64,000 nucleotides of DNA from Schistosoma mansoni (GCF_000237925.1 NC_031496.1:18186245-18250244), one strand, 5' to 3'; shown: positions 11,095 through 24,016, counted from the first letter of the stretch. Translations and numbers: made by a program. Notes: generated by a model not told the origin, from the letters alone.

Positions 11095-14000
11095 TCTATA
11101 TACTCTATACTCTATATATATACTCTATATATTACGAACATAATTTCTTATGAAAGTAACAATTCCCATCTAAATACTCAGGATATAAACTGATTAAAGA
11201 AAATATAACTTATTTTGACTTGAGCTAACTTTTGACTAATTTATGGTATTATTGTATCCTCTGTTTCGATTTATTAAGTTAAGGGCTTTTGGGGGGTGAA
11301 GTTTGTTCATTGTCACGGGAATTCATCTCCTAAAGATCGGATGATTAATAAGAAATTAACTGAATAATATTATCTAAGATAAAGTGTGGCTCCTGGATAA
11401 AATCATGTGTTGTTGACGTCGACTGACTTTGAATACTTTCTTAAATGGGATCATTGGAAAATTTGGTCAAACAGTTCTAAACATTTTTGACATTAGTGAG
11501 TTGTTTAGCAATAATGTGTCACATATAATTATCAACCAATACTTACGGAGTCTTACTATATAGTTGCATTATTGGTAGATCCGAGCTTGAACATTAAAAT
11601 GGAATGTTCATGTTCATATTTGTATCCGTTCATTATGTTGTGGATTACTAATCAACTTGTGATATTTAGATCTACAGTTCCATTAAATCAATCTCTAGTC
11701 GTTTAGTTAGCACAGTAACGGTTTAATCTTCATCTATATAATCCGGTAACGGTATTTTCTGATCATTCAAACGTTAATAGATTAAATAGAACAATGATTT
11801 GTACTCTACTGACGTTAAAAGTCAAGTGATATAAATCAGTAAATCATAAGTGTAATCTTTAAAAATAAGTAGGATGATGTGATGTTTGTATTTTTTTATA
11901 AACATAACCGTTACTAAACCAATAGATGCCTCCTGTTTTTTTTTTAAAGAAACTTACTAATGATAATAAATACATTTTTGTAATATCTAAATGATTAGTA
12001 GAAAGTAGTATTTCCGATGCTTGATTTACTCTGAAGATTTAGCATTCATCAAGTTACAAAACGCCAGGAATACAATTTTTACTAATTGGAATATCACGAA
12101 AATATATGTTTATTATTAAATTTATACTCAATGTTCGATTTACTTAAAACTATCAAGTTCAACCCTGATATTGATACGTACAAATGATAATCTCGTTTGA
12201 AGGTCCGTGATAGCAATCAAACAAGTGATATGTATTAATCTGTTTAATTTTATATTGCCAATAGACGCATTACTGTCATTACTTTAATCATTTTTAGTGA
12301 ATTTATTGATAACCAATATAACCAATATATTCTATTTAAATGCCTTATATATGATTTATACAATGAAAACAGTTTTTTACTTTATTGATTAGTGTGTTCA
12401 TTTTAGAATATTTCTTTGTATGTTCCAGTAGAGTAATCCCTTTCTCATTAATTTATGATGCTCCTTTGATAACTAAATACATGTTTGTTTATTATTTAAA
12501 TAATACTGTTTGTTTGAGAAAGGCAATGAGGCTATCTGACTAGTTAAAAGTAATTCGAACTTGTTTATAATTACTTAAAATATAAGTGGAATTAATCATC
12601 AGTAATGTTCAGTTGAATGAGTTTTGTAGAAGTTAGTTCACTTTCAAGGTTCTATTCGTCGTAGATTGGTCCTAGTTGGGATACTATTTGGAACCAGGAA
12701 ACACTGAACAGCTGCTTTTTTTTAGTATTGGACTACTCAGCGATACTCACACACGACGTTATCAAAGATATAACTCAAGACTTGGTCTCGCTGTGAACGT
12801 TCTATCATTATATCTGCTGTTTGGGTGTTCAATGGTTGAATTTCAACTTTAAGGAATTTGGGATACAGCGCGACAAACATTAAATGTTATTGATGAAAAT
12901 TGTTTCACTTTCAACTTGTCCAAACTCCACTAGTCACAACTTGAAATCGGAATTTCAGGTACAACCCGAAGTAAGCCGCTATTCGACTAACTGTTTGACA
13001 TAACGTTTCTAATGGTTAGGTATTCTCTGGAAGACTGAGAGGTCCTGAGTTAGATCTGTGATAAATCATGAGTACGCACTACTGAGCATTCCCGTACTAG
13101 AATGAAACATCTATCCAGTCCTTCCAGGTTTCGAATGATGCCCCAATTGGGATCATTCTGTAACGAATACAACTCACATATTAATCATGCTAGTAATTTT
13201 GTGACTACTACATTTTGTTCTAGACAATATCTTTACTTGGAACAAAGGAACAAAAGGCGTATTATTTACCGAAATTAGCATCTGGTGAATTTATTGGCGG
13301 GTTTTGTTTATCTGAAATTAGCAGGTTCGTTTTTAATTTTGTTCTTTTTTTTGACAATTTAATTAATTTGAGTATTTTCTCAATTGAATTTGTTAAACAC
13401 TTTTTATGTCTCAAGGATGATTACATTATTCAGGGTGTTATTTATTGAGTATATTGCATGCAAGACACTAAACGCGGTAGTCAAACAGTAATCATTTTGT
13501 GCTATCTTACACTAGTGAATAAACGTTTGTTAAATTACGAAATGTATTGTAGTCACTAGGCCAGATGATTCACTCACACACTCTGAGAAATTTCCGTCTT
13601 CGTATATTGTTTAAGGTTACCAAACAATTAACTTATCAAAACTGTCCCAGATATAACTCAGCTATTTCGAAACCTCACATGAAGCTTTAAATATTCACGT
13701 TCTAAATGCAAAGCAAATCCGACTAGGACCTTGAAATACCTTATTACTGATGTATGTGCTATTTTAAAGGTACGTATTCAATATCATGATAAGTTCGTAT
13801 AAATGAAATGAGTTTTATGTACTTTCACCTGTTATTTATGAAGAAGTTGCATTCAGTTTTGCCTGTGCTAGCATTATGCTTACAAACCAATTTACTCTGG
13901 TATTCAGATGGTTCTCATCACGGAAAGAACTTCATCCTAAGTACTTTTTCTATCTGCATAAACTTTTAATGAAAATCATCTTTATTTTTGAAATATTTAT

Positions 14001-17000
14001 CACGGAATTTTTGTTGTCTCTTTCTTTAGTGGTAATGATATTCAAGCACTGACTAGTTTAGCAGTTTTAAATGAAACTGATGATCACTATATACTTGATG
14101 GTCATAAAACTTGGGTTACCAATGGTGCAGTGGCAGATGTTTTCGTTGTATTCGCTCGAACTCTCTCTAGTAATGTATGTAATTCTTTTTTTGCCAATTG
14201 CTAAATTCGTAAAAATTTGGATTGTTAACTAAAAAGTTGAAAAACCACAAAAATGTTGGTTTGCTTTGGTTTCAAACTTGACAATACTCTACATTCTCAA
14301 CTATTATCTTAGCTAAAACCAAATACAATATCAGATTTTGTAATAAAACTGGCATATTTGGATATTCATTAGTTTTCAAGTGCGAAGCTTTGGACACAAG
14401 GCAACTATATACGCACTATTTGCCGATTAACGTACTTGACATGCTTTGAAATCTGAAGGAATAATCATTTCACTCATTGTATTTATTACTAGGATGCCCC
14501 GATTCTTTAGGGAGCTTATATTTGGGTGTGCTTATTTCTATAATTCTTTAGTCGTTAACTAACTCTTATTTAATATTCCTGTATGTTAATGATGATGGAT
14601 TTTTCCTATATTGTTATCCAAACAATTTAAACTCTATTCACCTTTGATATTTCTTGAACTTTTTTTAGAATAATAACGAGATAACAGCGTTTATTGTGGA
14701 TCGGTCATTGGATGGTATTGAATGTGGGCCACTGTTGGATACTTTTGGTGCACGTGGATCAAATGGTATATATATATATATAACTTATTTTACAAAATAT
14801 TTTTTTAATAGAAAGTGAAACAAGCATTTGTAAATTCTTTACTTAAATGAAAGTTTTAAAAGATTTTTTGAAAACATATAATTATCTCTTTTTAATAAAG
14901 TACTGTTGTAAGCTGACAATAGTTAGCCAAAAAGGTTGGATAACAAAAGACCTAGGATAAAACTCTATTAGAAACTGAATACTACAATTGTTCTTAACAG
15001 CTTATAGAACTACACCCAACCCTACTGTCCCAGACATAAAGTCCCTTGCCGAAGTCATGTTTTGAAGAAGTATGCGAACTATACTTAACAACCATGTCGC
15101 CACTTGAAACAGTGAATGGGTGCAGACAAAACCAGAATATCCGAAGTTTCAATCTGGCTGATAAAGTGGTTGTCAAGTCATACCTTGGGAAAAAATCAAT
15201 GGGAACCTTGAGTTATTAAAAAGAGAATGGGTAACGCTTCGTGAAATGTGTGTGGGACATTTGGAATGTGAATCAGACACATCAACCAATTTCATAGAGA
15301 AAAAACAACAATGAACACTCTAGATAGACAAGTGAGTCTTTCTCTGGAGATAAACACAGATACTCCAGCGATAGGAACTTCCAAAGACATAATGGAGAAC
15401 AACAGGGTGGAATTTCGGAGTTGGAAGACACCAAGATAGACGGAATGCTACCGCAAACCAATTGTCAAGTTACAAGTGAACCCTAGCAGAAAATCATATT
15501 CCGAGGCGGTGTTGGGACGGCTTCTAAAAACGCAACAAAGCCTCCAGAGGCTCTAAAGGAACCGAAAAGGTTCCATCCAGTCAGAACCTGATAGAGCCTT
15601 TTAGAATATCAACGTGGTGTGCTACGATTGTACAATAGCATGACTTGCCTCCTTGCAGATTGGCTGAATTATAATGATGTTATAGCTAGCACTAATAACT
15701 TTAAATACCCATGTTTTTCCGTACATTCTTGATTCTCACCCAGTAATCACTTTTTCTGCTTCTTCTGTCTTCTGATTTACGACTGTGGAATTCTACATGT
15801 TCGAATGTCGTTAGTTGTATATCGTATTCTGCTGTTATCAAATGATAACAGCAGGTTGTAATACTGCCGATGAGGATGCAGTATTTATGTCATTCTGAAT
15901 GATTCCTATATAGTTTTCACTTTGTTTAGTCTGCTTTTGTATTCATTGATAAATTTATACTTGATCGTTAAAATAAACTTTATGACAGAACTACTCTGAA
16001 TCAACAGTAGATCGCTAATAATAGAAAATAGTTTTTTATAATCAATATTTTAGTGCAACAATTCAAATGAAGCTCAGGAAAAAAATAATTAGCTTTCGAT
16101 ATATATATATATCAATGATAGTGCGAAGGATTAAAAATCTTGAATATGGTTAGGAAAGGAGGTACATGTGAAAGAATACTGAAACTCTAGATCTAGAGGT
16201 AAACAAAGAATGAATTATTCTTCGCCATTGACAAGTTGTGAGTCACGTTGCCTAACACTTCCAACTGTTAATCCCAGTTGTCGTGCATACCCCAAGTAAT
16301 CTTTATAGATTATATCTAGTCATAAATGGTGACTATTAAATAGTCTCAAGCTAGATTGAAAAAGTTAATTAGTGCTTCTTGATCTTCAGTTGTCAACTAT
16401 TTGTGATAACAATTACCTGGAAAATCTTTTTATTTGTTTTATTGATAGAATTGTCTATCAACTAGTTTGTTCTATTATATTTACTTCCGTTAAGCAACTG
16501 ATGTCATTTTCAAGAAAGTGAAAGTTCCTAAGAAGAATTTATTGGGTAAACATGGTGATGGATTTAAAGTAAGTTTGAATTATTTCATTGCGTAGTCTTT
16601 AAAACTTAGTTAATCTATTTGGTGTCTTTATTAAAATTAAAATAATTTTAAATATCACTGCAAGTTATGATGGAAACTTAGCAGTTGTGTGGTTTTAACT
16701 TGCAAAACTTCGATAGTCCACGCTCTTAATCCATTTTAAGGCCGATTATTCGGTGAACAGTGGATCACTTTAGATTCAGTGTAAGATCGTTCATTAGTCA
16801 GCATTTCTCTTCAAAATTTGCGATATTTGCAGTATGTGAGGTTATTTTACAATCTCCTAATTTCCCGATAGTAACTTGCTTAAAGGAAAAAACATTTATT
16901 TCAGCGGACAAAATATTACTTACTACAGAATAATAACTTCTAGCTGTAAACTGAATTTTAACAACTTATTAAAAAGTATAACAAAAAATATTCGCAATGA

Positions 17001-20000
17001 CTTTGGTTACATATCACTCACTCATTATTAAATAGTACGTAAATGTATTTACTGATTTGACAGAAAACATCTTATTTCCTTCAATATTCGAAACTATAAT
17101 GAGGTTAAATAACCAAGAGTAGTTGATTCTCATATTCTGTTTTATCTCCATAAAAGAAATAATCTTGGTCTTTTATCATTTTAAATCGAATATGAAGTTA
17201 GGTATTCTTATTGAAATAATTTTGTTTGAACTGAATTTAATTAAAAAGTAGTCGATAGGAAACTTTTGACCCAGGTTTCATGCCATTCATCACTCGTCAG
17301 TGAAAGGATTTTGTAATTTTGTTGGAAAAATTGCTCTCTGTTAATAGTTCGGATCATAGTATATCAGAAATTGACTGAAAATGGGTATATACATATATAC
17401 CACTGGATCTCGGTTCAAAGTCCAAAGCTGTTCTGTTTTTTTGCCGAACTTTGATGTTCCGGCTTTAACTCTATGCATAATGTTGTGAATGCTCACTACG
17501 AACAAGTTCAAGACTGATACTAAGTAGATATATCTAGCTCTCCCTTGTTTTTCAATAGTTCTCCTGCTGAAGTTAGTCACCGCCTAAAATTAATATTAGA
17601 GTAATATTAGTATTAATTATCTGTCCATCTTTTCTCCCTTCAAAGTATCTTATCATTAAAGCTACTTAGAATCAGTCAGTTGTTAACAATGTACCTGGTA
17701 CAGGTGTATATCCTCTGAGGTTGACGCAACTTACATTAGTGAAATGAGAGATGAAATTAACAACCTGGAATGCTAGATAAAAAAAAATAATATACCATCT
17801 TCAGTGTAAGATTATACATGAGAATCACATTATTCAAAGGAAATTGAATATGATCGAAAAATAATATCTTAAACTGACTTCGTGTGTAGAAAAGTGGTAA
17901 ATATTTAGCCATTCATTATGTGGATGGATTTTGGAGAATTTAATACTTATACTAAAATTCAGGTTCAGATTACTTTGTTCTATCGTAACAAGCGAAATGA
18001 ATCAATCCATTTTTTTAAAAAAATTTTGTTTAAGATTAGATCATTTTATATCAGTTATTTAACATTATGTAATTATTTAGTGCCATAACTCTAACTGATG
18101 GTTTTGAATACCGTCTACTAGTTAGTTTAGTGTGTTGTTTTTCAAGTAACCTTATAAGACTCAGCATCATGATATACTATGTTTGATGTTGACAAATCAG
18201 ATAAGACGTTATTAACGCAAGTCCTATCCTAATTTAATAAATTTGGTCATCATTGAAACTCTTTAGGTGCTCCTTACTGACAAGTCCTAACTAGCAAGAA
18301 ACATAAGTTAAGAGTTTCTCGTCGACTACCTCCAACCACTTAACACTAAAAGTCAAATCCCTGCACTGGCTATTCTTTAGCCATTAGTGAATCCTGTTTG
18401 TTTCTATTTGCGTTCAATATTGTTTTAAATTTCTATATTTTTTTACCAACAATTAAACTGAGTAACTTATTTATTCCCTTCATTTTATTAGACAGCTCAA
18501 AATGTTTTAGTTCTTCATCGTTTGAATACTGTAGCCTCTGGTGTTGGTGTACTACGTTATCTTCTTTCATATACTGCTGAACATTGTTTACAACGTCATC
18601 AATTTGGAAAACCAATTGGTGATTATTCTAGAGTAGAAGAAAAATTATCTGAAATTGTCTTAAATCTTTATGCAATGGAATCAGGATTATTCTATTTTAG
18701 CGGTTTACTAGATGCGCAACCATCACGCGATCTTTCCTTAGAATTAGCTGCTTTAAAAGTAAGATTTTTTCCCGTAGATATTTCTTCTGGTAAATTACCA
18801 CGTTTTTTCTATTTTGAATGTACATTTTGAACAGTTTTATACTTTATTTGTGAGAAAAATGGAGATAATGTTATGTCCTAACGAAGAATAAATGAATGGT
18901 AACTGTTAGGAATTATTCATGGACTATTATTACACATATTCTTATTGTATAACTATTAAGTAACTAAAGTGGATAAACGTGAAATCTAAATTTTACAAAT
19001 AACAACTATGATTTATTCATGAAGTTAACCATATTTGGCCTAGGGAAGTTTTTCATTAGGATATATTCCACAACTTTCCCTCAAAAAAATTGACAAATTT
19101 GGTGTGATGGTTTATTTGTCACCGTATNNNNNNNNNNNNNNNNNNNNNNNNNNNNNNNNNNNNNNNNNNNNNNNNNNNNNNNNNNNNNNNNNNNNNNNNN
19201 NNNNNNNNNNNNNNNNNNNNNNNNNNNNNNNNNNNNNNNNNNNNNNNNNNNNNNNNNNNNNNNNNNNNNNNNNNNNNNNNNNNNNNNNNNNNNNNNNNNN
19301 NNNNNNNNNNNNNNNNNNNNNNNNNNNAAATGGATAGTGGCCAGCAGTGGAATCCAGGACGCGCGTTTCGTCCTATTTGGTACTCATCTGATGAGTCCCA
19401 AATGGGACAAAACGCGCGTCCTGGAATCCACTGCTGGCCACTATCCATCTTTGCCTATCAAGCCTGTGGCTTCAGGCAATATCGAGGCAGTCCGCACATG
19501 TTACACATCTGCTGACAAGAGACTGATCAATTGCAGTTCTAAGTAACAATATGAAGATACAAGTAAACAACACCAAATAAATATTAACTACACTATATGC
19601 ATATTCATATTTCTTGTATTATAAGCTTCCATCTGACCTATTGACTACTATTATACGATTTACTATTGTTAAGTTATTCCTAATTTATTAGTTAAAGTCT
19701 CTCACACTCACGCTTGGTTTGATCTTGTATAGTTATTATTTTCTATTTTATGGTATGATGCGGTCTGGTTTGCTTGTATATAAGCCAATGATGTCTGAAA
19801 TATATAGTTCGCACATTGGAAGCTGAGATTTGTGTTTTGAACTCAAGCGGACAAGACTAGAGAAAAACCAATAAGGACTCAGCATTGACTGTAGGCTGCT
19901 CTTACTGGTCAACATGTCATTGGTTTGGCACAGGGCCAGGGTCGTATAAGCCGTGTTCTAATTGGCGATTTGACCACATGATAATTAACAAGGCGAAAAT

Positions 20001-20961
20001 TTTTCACATGTTAGTTGCTTTTTCAACATCATGTTTATAAAAGCTGTATTAAATAGCCTATATTGTGTAGGCGATTACAGTATGGTTTTCAGCTCACTGT
20101 CACTAAATACTAGTTGTATAGTAGATGATGTTAGTTTTTACACTTTTATTATGAAACGCTCTATTAATCTAAATCTGTATTATGGTCACTGAAATTTTGA
20201 TTTTGGTAGTTGTTGTGATGAACAAGAAGTCAGACGAGGACAACCGATTTATTATTTCATACAAAATTACAGAATATCTTCGTAAAATATTAGACCCATG
20301 CATAAAATGCTTCATTTGCAAATCTTCCATAAATGGTCCTTGAAATTCTGTCTAATTCTTCCAATTCACAGTTCTTTTCTCTTTGTGTTTTCTTCAATTC
20401 GATCTTCTTAACCTTCTGCTGCTAGCCATTTAGCTGCTGGCTGGTGTTACATACTACTTATATCTGTCAACATAAGTAGCATACTCCACATTGTCTTTAA
20501 AACAAAAGAAAAATTTCTTTTTAATTTCCAGTTTAATCAGTCTATTTATTTTATATTTGCACTGCTTTGTTCCTTTAGAGTGACATTTTGTCTGAAATTT
20601 CTTCCTCTTTCATACCTTTATGTTCATTTATTTTTAGGTTTTTAGTTCGGAAAAAGTATGGTCAGGCATCGATACATGTATTCAGCTAGCTGGACGTTTT
20701 GGTCTGCTTAAAAATGTTCCATATGAACGATTTCTACGAGATGCTAGAAATCATCTTACTAGTATGGTAAGTTTTTAATCCGATTTTCTAGCGTTTTATT
20801 TTATAGATGGATTTGATTCAAAGCTCGTTATCAATACTTCTCAAAATAACCCTATTCAGTGTTGTCGATATTTACTGTCTCGTTGGTATTTAGACCGGTG
20901 ATGTGATAATTTATAACTTCAGTCTCAAACGAGATGCCTGGCAAGCTAACTAATTATAGTG

Positions 20962-21008
<47 letters not shown>

Positions 21009-24000
21009 GAAAATATGATTTCTTGTCCAGTAACACTTATTGATTAGGAAACTTCTGATTGATACAACATATCCTCATTTAACCACTTTTGATTTACCCA
21101 TTGTATCATATATGATATTATTTGAAATAGAACTCAGTAGATTGGTCACTACTGATTTGCTTTCATTAAATATTCACTGTTGAGCATAAGGGAGAATTTC
21201 AGAGATTTTTTAATTTACTCTTGATTATGGACAGGTCTTAACGCAGGAACTATTGAGGATTGCATAAATTATGCATCTTGTGTTTGATATACTTATAAAC
21301 AGTAACTTACTATGTATTTCACGGTGTTTTCATTTCTGTGAAATCTTTTAATTTTATCGTCAGCTATTTTTATTATATATGAAGTTTTATCGTTTATAAT
21401 CATTCGGTAAAACTTCTTATTCGATAGGAATCAAATGATATCTTACGTATTATGATAGCTGGTGAAGGTATAACTGATATTATTCCTGGCTTTGAAAAAA
21501 CAATCTCTGATTTGAGTGTTTATACTCGACATCCAATAACTAGTATAAAAACTAAATGGTTATTAAAAAGGCGAAAGCAAGGAAAGTATGCTGCTCAAGC
21601 TGGTTCTGGTCCGAAAGTAACCGAGGGGAATGCTTCACGTGATTTAAAAGATCATTTACATCCTAGCTTTGCTGATATGGCAACTCAACTTGCTGTAAAT
21701 ACACAACGATTTCAAAGTTTATGCCAAGTTTCACTTATTCAATATGGCCGAGTAAGTCAATTATTATTTCTAAAATAATGTTGTCTACAAACTAAATATT
21801 TGATAAGTTTATTAAATTCAGTGCAAATAGTAATCTAAAATCAAAAGTATTCGTGATCCATATCGGATTATTCAAACGAATTGAATATACGTTTCTTTGG
21901 TTTTGTTTTCATTAAGTTCGTGTGATAAATTAGTTTATCAGTTGGCCATGGAAACTAAAAATTTTCATCAAACATTAGAATAGATGCTTCATTTGGGTTA
22001 GTGATGCTTTACGGCTACCCAAACTCAAGTGGGTGCATTGCAGTTCAAACCTGTGACTTAGTGGCTAAAAGTTCAACGACTTAAACCCTAAGCCATCCAC
22101 CATTCCACAGTGGAATAGGTAGTGATATACAGAATACTGTTTTTAAACAATAGTGGAATTAATAAAAATTATTTGTTTGTCAAAATAAAAAGTCGCTTAT
22201 TTTCTTTTCCTGTAATTAACTTGGCTGAAGTCCATGTGCAAATGGCGTATGAATCAATCGTTGGTCACCTGCTACCATGGGACTGCATCTCCTTACTATG
22301 CTCCACTGTCTTGTGGATCAGATCTTTAGATCAAAGGCTCCGGGTGTGCCCCCCTAAGAAAACCACCTGCTTCAGTCTGGGCACTTGGGCAGTATCACAG
22401 CCCTCACACAAATCAAATGAGATTTGTGTGTCGCGAATGTATCTGGTGCCCCTTTGTGCCAGTAAATAATAAATATTAACTGGACACCAAAATAATTATG
22501 CACCACTCAGATAAGAATATGAAGTTGTGAAAACATAGAGGAGGAAAGAGAGTGGTACACTTTTAACGGTAAATAAGGGAAGTGAGATAAATGAAGGAAG
22601 ATAGTTTATAATAGAAGATACTGTTCAGTAAGAAATACAAATGGAAAGATTTTTTCCAGTCAAGGGATTTACTCATGCTTTTACGATAAATGTGAAAGAA
22701 AACTACATCAAATTTAGCACTGGCTCCTATTCTCAGTTATGTTTGATGACTTCCAAGCCAGTGATTTGCACTATCTCTCTAGCCATATCCATGCAGTCGG
22801 ACGGACAGACAGATTTCAGTCTTATACAGTTTTCGTTCATTCCTCGACACGAATTCCTAGTCTGACCACCTCTTTCCACATCGTTGGTGAATAATGCGAG
22901 GTGCGCAAGCCACTGGGATGACAATCCTAAATTATGCATCAAAGCGAAAGAAATAGTCGTGAAGTTATGCCATAACCAAATCCTGTAGGATAATTGAACA
23001 GTAGTATACGGAAGATGATGAATTTCATAGTTCCTCATACTTTATTATATGGTCGACACTCGGTCATTATACGACACATTTTTTATAAATTATTCTTTGT
23101 CACCATTCATGTTGTAATACTATTTTTCATCATTTTATCAGTGAATAGTCTGATGTATTTTTGACATATTCTTGGTGCTATCTGTCGTCGATTACCAACA
23201 AATGAATACTAATTTTCTTCAAGTTCATATATTCAATATCAATTATTATTTTTTTGAGTGATCCCTTTAGAATTTTAATCATTTTTATTTCGTTTGTAGG
23301 AGATTACAAATGAACAAATGTTATTATGTCGGATAGCAGATGCTGCAATTGATCTTTTATTAACGTCTATTTGTTTTGGTCGAGCTTCTAGATCGATAAG
23401 TATTGGTTTACCTCGTAATGATTATGAGGTGAGTTTAATTTTCATACTTTTATTACAAATGATTAATTGGATAGAATAGAAAAAACAAAAGCTGAACAAA
23501 TTATTAGCATAGTAGCATATTGTGAATTTTGTTTGATTAACTAAATTAATATGCTATAGTCATCTAATTGAAATCATTTATCAAATGTACGTATTATCAA
23601 TTATAAGTTCATTTACTGTTTCATGGATAGATAGATGGATAAATAGATAGATAAATAAATAAATAGATAAATAGTTTACTTATTCCATTGATTGTTGACT
23701 GGACATTGGACAAACTCTCACTCTAGTTGTACTAATACAGTTTGCCGTCTTGATTAGTCAAATCTCGTACATCAATTATCAATTTATATTATTTTTTCAT
23801 TCTATTTAATCGTTCAATATGATTTTATTCTTTCTACTTTTCTCTCTTCTATTACAGAAAACTTTGACACAAACGTTTTCTAGACTAGCACTCCGACGTG
23901 TTGAACATATTATAGATTATAAGTTTGAAATCGATCGGTATCAACATCGGACCGCTAGTGAATTACTGACACAGCGTTTCTATCCTGTATCTCATCCACT

Positions 24001-24016
24001 TGCACGTGTATGGTAA
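3891..24016 (+). CDS. ACAD9: ACAD9-like mitochondrial acyl-CoA dehydrogenase, 13 exons
   Basis: An FAD-dependent acyl-CoA dehydrogenase of the very-long-chain group, in the mitochondrial matrix or inner membrane. ACAD9 also serves as a complex I assembly factor. Exons: 3891-4181, 5609-5699, 6557-6592, 7627-7793, 13224-13324, 14030-14174, 14669-14765, 16495-16568, 18492-18758, 20638-20766, 21428-21751, 23300-23428 and 23858-24016; phases join cleanly to about 669 residues (human ACAD9 621). Recognisable parts are EYDGLGF and LTAHQS in exon 4, [17 protein letters not shown] in exon 5, WVTNG in exon 6, GARGSN in exon 7, QFGKPI in exon 9, and [10 protein letters not shown] in exon 10 followed by the catalytic Glu (about residue 467, first codon of exon 11). 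[10 protein letters not shown] in exon 12 matches ACAD9 better than VLCAD. Oddities: no in-frame ATG in exon 1, and AGRFG instead of the usual GG(L/M)G. The first exon start is the least certain boundary. Confidence 0.9.
4210..4240 (+). repeat. (ATT)n microsatellite
   Basis: About ten ATT units just inside ACAD9 intron 1. Reading the exon 1 frame onward gives a poly-Ile run, which is not coding. Confidence 0.95.
4241..5608. other. ACAD9 intron 1, no recognisable feature
   Basis: AT-rich unique-looking intron sequence between exons 1 and 2. No repeats or genes were recognised. Confidence 0.6.
7277..7626. repeat. (TA)n and (TC)n microsatellite abutting ACAD9 exon 4
   Basis: Three long (TA)n tracts (about 7277-7365, 7390-7465 and 7490-7564) run into a (TC)n tract (about 7568-7622). 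That tract ends four bases before exon 4 (CGAG at 7623-7626). The TC tract is in the position of the polypyrimidine tract for the exon 4 acceptor. Tyr-Ile and Ser-Leu frames across it are artefacts. Confidence 0.95.
7894..10998 (-). mobile_element. RTE-clade (SR2-like) LINE, antisense in ACAD9 intron 4, decayed
   Basis: On the minus strand the parts are in order. The apurinic endonuclease start ([20 protein letters not shown], near 10.8 kb) leads into the reverse transcriptase ([13 protein letters not shown] and [20 protein letters not shown] near 9.0 kb, a FADN box at about 8.68 kb). The C-terminal region ([11 protein letters not shown], then [10 protein letters not shown] in another frame) and a 3' end at GGCGTAAGTAA near 7.9 kb follow. 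The frame is broken into several pieces. The catalytic box reads FADN where the family has FADD, so the copy is dead. The length of about 3.1 kb suggests loss of some sequence. AAAGGAAA at 7886-7893 and 10999-11006 may be a target duplication. A second copy of the same 3' end is at 63540. Confidence 0.9.
11057..11132. repeat. (TA)n microsatellite with TACTCTATA variants
   Basis: About 17 TA units followed by several ACTCTATAT units in ACAD9 intron 4. Confidence 0.9.
12685..12835 (-). mobile_element. Decayed SINE remnant
   Basis: In minus orientation it shows the family order: ACCAGGAAACACTGAACAGC (tail side), a hammerhead-region remnant (GTATTGGACTACTCAGCGAT) and a weak B-box region near TCAAGACTTGG. 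Lies in ACAD9 intron 4. Confidence 0.5.
13005..13150 (+). mobile_element. Decayed SINE remnant
   Basis: TAATGGTTAGGTATTCTCTG and GGTCCTGAGTTAGATCTGTG correspond to A- and B-box regions. CGCACTACTGAGCATTCCCG, then AGAATGAAAC, correspond to the hammerhead region, followed by the tail CCAGTCCTTCCAGGTTTCGA. Ends shortly before ACAD9 exon 5. Confidence 0.6.
14766..16494. other. ACAD9 intron 7, probable old repeat sequence plus a palindrome
   Basis: A short (TA)n run directly follows the exon 7 donor. Base composition at 15000-15600 is less AT-rich and resembles old repeat DNA, but no family could be named. A perfect palindrome lies at 15829-15854. Confidence 0.4.
15829..15854. repeat. Perfect 26-bp palindrome
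   Basis: CTGCTGTTATCA and TGATAACAGCAG are exact inverted copies separated by AA. Function unknown. Confidence 0.7.
16569..18491. other. ACAD9 intron 8, no recognisable feature
   Basis: AT-rich intron. No gene or named repeat was recognised. Confidence 0.5.
19128..19327. other. Assembly gap (200 N) in ACAD9 intron 9
   Basis: Exactly 200 N, immediately followed by a 120-bp palindrome. The palindrome is the probable reason for the break. Confidence 0.99.
19331..19450. repeat. Head-to-head hammerhead-ribozyme palindrome
   Basis: Two hammerhead-derived sequences meet in opposite orientation. The plus copy runs from CTGATGAGTCCC at about 19388 through GGGACAAAACGCGCGTCC to CACTGCTGGCCACTATCCA. 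The left arm is its near-exact reverse complement, with GGACGAAACGCGCGTCC on the minus strand. The schistosome hammerhead core is CUGAUGA, stem II, GAAA, stem III and GUC. The plus copy keeps CUGAUGA and GUC but has AAAA for GAAA. The minus copy keeps GAAA and GUC but has CAGATGA. Neither has a normal 5' strand for stem I, so neither looks active; a transcript would fold into a long hairpin. Confidence 0.8.
19451..20637. other. Rest of ACAD9 intron 9, probably retroelement-derived at its left end
   Basis: The DNA after the palindrome (TTTGCCTATCAAGCCTGTGG onward) looks like the continuation of the hammerhead-bearing repeat. Its extent could not be set. Nothing recognised beyond about 19.9 kb. 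Confidence 0.4.
20964..21004. repeat. (TA)n microsatellite
   Basis: About 20 TA units in ACAD9 intron 10. Confidence 0.95.
22230..22475 (+). repeat. Dispersed repeat B, 3' part with AAAT-rich tail
   Basis: This sequence (TGCAAATGGCGTATGAATCA to TGCCAGTAAATAATAAATATT) recurs in inverted orientation at 38367-38885 and as a 3' piece at 59135-59265. All copies end in an AAAT-rich tail, as expected for the 3' end of a retroposed element. Apparent open frames across it are conserved only because the DNA is repeated. Family not recognised. Lies in ACAD9 intron 11. Confidence 0.75.
23622..23672. repeat. (GATA/AAAT)n microsatellite
   Basis: Imperfect tetranucleotide run of ATAG and AAAT units in ACAD9 intron 12. 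Confidence 0.9.

Noticed and set aside
22020-22110. tRNA-like B-box word (complement of GCAGTTCAAACCTGTG)
   Set aside because: No complete cloverleaf and no clear A box; probably a very old SINE remnant.
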